Below the pieces are notes generated by a model that saw only the letters and a list, made by a program, of their open reading frames with translations, had not been told where the DNA came from and made no database searches. Shown piece by piece: positions 62,599-64,000 of a stretch of 64,000 bases of DNA. The translations under genes and the position numbers were made by a program. The DNA is from a virus, in the IMG/VR virus record IMGVR_UViG_3300027850_000003, positions 1 through 64,000 of that record; one strand, 5' to 3'. How positions within the stretch are numbered: the stretch's first letter is position 1; every line of letters begins with the position of its first letter.

Positions 62599-62895
62599 AT
62601 GACCTATTTCAATTTAAAACCAGTCCAAGACCAGAAAGGAATCTATCTTCTATACGTTAAAGATGAGCTTGCTTATGTAGGTAAAAGCAATAATATTTTA
62701 ATAAGACCACAACAGCGTTTTTATATTACAGATAAAGAATCATCTACTAAAGATATAGATAGAATTGAATATTATGTTTGTAACTCCTTAACAGACTGTG
62801 AACGACTAGAGACTTATCTTATTAATACTTTTGCTCCTAAATATAATTTAGATGAAGTTTCTCCTGATAAATTAACTTTAGTAATTGGTAATTAG
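62599..62895 (+). CDS. Short GIY-YIG endonuclease-like protein, paralogue of the 45064 N-terminus
   Basis: 98 residues from ATG 62599; an upstream GTG at 62563 would add 12 residues absent from the paralogue. MTYFNLKPVQDQKGIYLLYV, DELAYVGKSN, IEYYVCNSLTDCERLETYLI and FAPKYNLDEVSPDKLTLVI match the 45064 product one to one, but the protein ends where that one enters its C-terminal domain. It is a lone catalytic domain, either truncated or working with the helicase-like protein upstream, which carries the missing domain. Confidence 0.75.
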   Translation: MTYFNLKPVQDQKGIYLLYVKDELAYVGKSNNILIRPQQRFYITDKESSTKDIDRIEYYVCNSLTDCERLETYLINTFAPKYNLDEVSPDKLTLVIGN

Positions 62896-63047
62896 TAATA
62901 GTCTATTTTGTTTTTTTTTATCCATAAATATCTCATAGTAGAGGTAATAAGTTAATATACTTAATTGAGAGATAGAAAGAATAAACTAACTCATTTATCT
63001 TTCTTCTCTTCAATAAAGTACACTAAATATAGTACATAAAAAATAAG

Positions 63048-63419
63048 ATGCAGTTACTAATTCCAAGACTTAAGTTAATAAAATTCGGTAGAAAACTAGG
63101 TAGTAAAGATAAAAAGAAGAGAAACTTAAAAGCTAAAAATGTTACTTATCAAGGAGTCAAATACAAGTTAGGAGCTAGTAAAATCAGTACCAATAAGAAT
63201 AAGAAAAGGGTTAGAGAAATTACTAACTTATCTACTGGAGCAACTAAGAAAGTACATTATGGTTATAAACCTATGGATAACTACGGTAATGGTCATAGAA
63301 GTGAGAAGAGAAGAAATAATTATTTATCGAGAAGTGCTGGTATAAGAGATGGACAAGGGAACCTAACTAAAGGTAATCCCATGTCTCCTAATTTTCTAAG
63401 TAGAGAAGATTTATGGTAG
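63048..63419 (+). CDS. Hypothetical basic protein, 123 aa
   Basis: Very basic (KFGRKLGSKDKKKRNLKAKN, ISTNKNKKRVREITNLSTG). The end, RRNNYLSRSAGIRDGQGNLT then KGNPMSPNFLSREDLW, follows the H..E.RR..YL.R..........T.G.P.SPN..SR..LW pattern that I recall from proteins in large DNA viruses and some phages (DUF5754-like). A DNA-binding or virion role is possible. Confidence 0.5.
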   Translation: MQLLIPRLKLIKFGRKLGSKDKKKRNLKAKNVTYQGVKYKLGASKISTNKNKKRVREITNLSTGATKKVHYGYKPMDNYGNGHRSEKRRNNYLSRSAGIRDGQGNLTKGNPMSPNFLSREDLW

Positions 63420-63429
63420 TGTAAATATT

Positions 63430-63612
63430 TTACTCATCTTCAAATAAAAGTTTAATTAGCCCATTATGTTCTTTTAGTAACTTACTATTATAGATAGTAA
63501 TCTTTGCATATATCTTTCCATTATCAGAAGGGGATATCATAGCTGTTCCTACTTGTTCTCCAGTGGAAACAATTACTACTGGAACTTTTTTCTCGTCTAC
63601 ACTTTTATTCAT
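63430..63612 (-). CDS. Hypothetical protein, 60 aa
   Basis: Not recognised. Beta-rich (VPVVIVSTGEQVGTAMISPS, GKIYAKITIYNSKLLKEHNG). Overlaps the 68-aa gene by 8 nt. Confidence 0.5.
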   Translation of the reverse strand: MNKSVDEKKVPVVIVSTGEQVGTAMISPSDNGKIYAKITIYNSKLLKEHNGLIKLLFEDE

Positions 63613-63811
63613 TATTTTCTTTTCTAGTTATTTGATTAGTAAAATACTCGTACACTTTATCTTTGTCTAAGAAGGAACAACTAGATATCCTAGTAGCATG
63701 AGTACATCCATTAGCGTATAAAGAATATTTGTTTTTCTCTTTAATTGCGTAGTAACCGAATTTTCCAAGATCCCATTCCCAAATGATACTAGATTTTTTT
63801 ATTTTTGACAT
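63605..63811 (-). CDS. Hypothetical protein, 68 aa
   Basis: Not recognised. Aromatic N-terminal half (IIWEWDLGKFGYYAIKEKNK), helical C-terminus (LDKDKVYEYFTNQITRKENN). Start overlaps the end of the gene that enters from the right edge. Confidence 0.5.
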   Translation of the reverse strand: MSKIKKSSIIWEWDLGKFGYYAIKEKNKYSLYANGCTHATRISSCSFLDKDKVYEYFTNQITRKENNE

Positions 63812-64000
63812 ATAGCTCTTTATATTTCTTAGTTACAAGCTTAGTAGCATCAATAAAATGATGACCACCAAATACAGCAAAGTTCAATTGAGTGAGCCTA
63901 GTATAACAATCTAAAGTGTTCCAGTTGAATCCTACTACACATTTATGATTAGGACTTTTAACTACCATGCTTCCATTATCATTCTCTACTAAATGACCTC
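63789..64000 (-). CDS. C-terminal part of an unknown protein (runs off window)
   Basis: Open frame from the right edge to the stop at 63789-63791, 69 codons visible: GHLVENDNGSMVVKSPNHKC, VVGFNWNTLDCYTRLTQLNF, AVFGGHHFIDATKLVTKKYK, ELYVKNKKI. It overlaps the start of the 68-aa gene by 23 nt, as other genes of this operon do. Not recognised; N-terminus outside the window. Confidence 0.55.
   Translation of the reverse strand, partial: GHLVENDNGSMVVKSPNHKCVVGFNWNTLDCYTRLTQLNFAVFGGHHFIDATKLVTKKYKELYVKNKKI

Noticed and set aside
1-64000. CRISPR array, insertion sequence or integrase
   Set aside because: No regularly spaced repeats, no transposase or tyrosine/serine recombinase motifs were seen.

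Overview
The window is a 64-kb piece of an AT-rich double-stranded DNA tailed-phage genome (or a very large prophage). The evidence is a portal protein (1870-3165), a possible small terminase (58999-59673) and an almost complete phage replication and nucleotide-metabolism set: family A DNA polymerase, primase, RecA-like helicase, annealing protein, SSB, RecB-like nuclease, RuvC-like resolvase, ThyX, dUTPase and a B12-dependent ribonucleotide reductase. These sit in long minus-strand operons with overlapping genes. No large terminase, capsid or tail gene was recognised, so the genome must be larger than the window. A cyanobacterial host is my best guess, because two paralogous proteins at the left end and the Xre fragment resemble cyanobacterial families; this is inference.

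Layout. 1-4.4 kb: mixed strands, with the portal between two paralogous plus-strand genes. 4.4-12 kb: minus-strand nucleotide-metabolism and modification genes (ThyX, ppGpp-hydrolase-like HD protein, N6-adenine methylase, SLOG protein, dUTPase, PduO-like adenosyltransferase, Thg1-like protein, DUF932). 12-14.5 kb: an island with one degenerate SF2-helicase-like gene between 39-bp perfect inverted repeats. 14.5-31 kb: replication block, led by an intein-containing class II ribonucleotide reductase. 31-46 kb: small unknown genes mixed with a macrodomain protein, RuvC, RNA ligase, two GIY-YIG endonucleases, a dNMP kinase, a leucine-rich-repeat protein and a HicB-like protein. 46-58 kb: minus-strand small orphan genes plus a 972-aa orphan, separated by structured RNA elements. 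57.9-59 kb: a gene-free divergent control region. 59-64 kb: plus-strand possible small terminase, then a second inverted-repeat-flanked helicase-like gene with a GIY-YIG gene behind it.

How genes work together. ThyX, dUTPase, ribonucleotide reductase, dNMP kinase and a likely adenosylcobalamin-making enzyme form a dNTP-supply module. Polymerase, helicase, primase, SSB, Sak-type annealing protein, RecB-like nuclease and RuvC form a replication-recombination module. A Thg1-like 3'-5' polymerase and an Rnl5-like RNA ligase suggest RNA repair, perhaps of damaged tRNA. The macrodomain, HD and SLOG proteins may touch host nucleotide signalling or ADP-ribose defence.

Most unusual features. (1) Two helicase-like genes lacking the Walker A lysine, each inside its own perfect inverted repeat, share a C-terminal domain with a GIY-YIG endonuclease elsewhere in the window, suggesting a selfish-element family. 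(2) About a dozen hairpins with tRNA T-loop-like 7-nt loops, several built into three-way-junction 'tRNA without an anticodon arm' structures with compensatory stems, punctuate gene junctions between 47 and 58 kb. (3) Six hairpins with a conserved 11-nt loop and variable, always complementary stems lie 20-60 nt upstream of minus-strand start codons. (4) A perfect 10-bp inverted repeat places the ruvC-like start codon in a stem and its Shine-Dalgarno in the loop.
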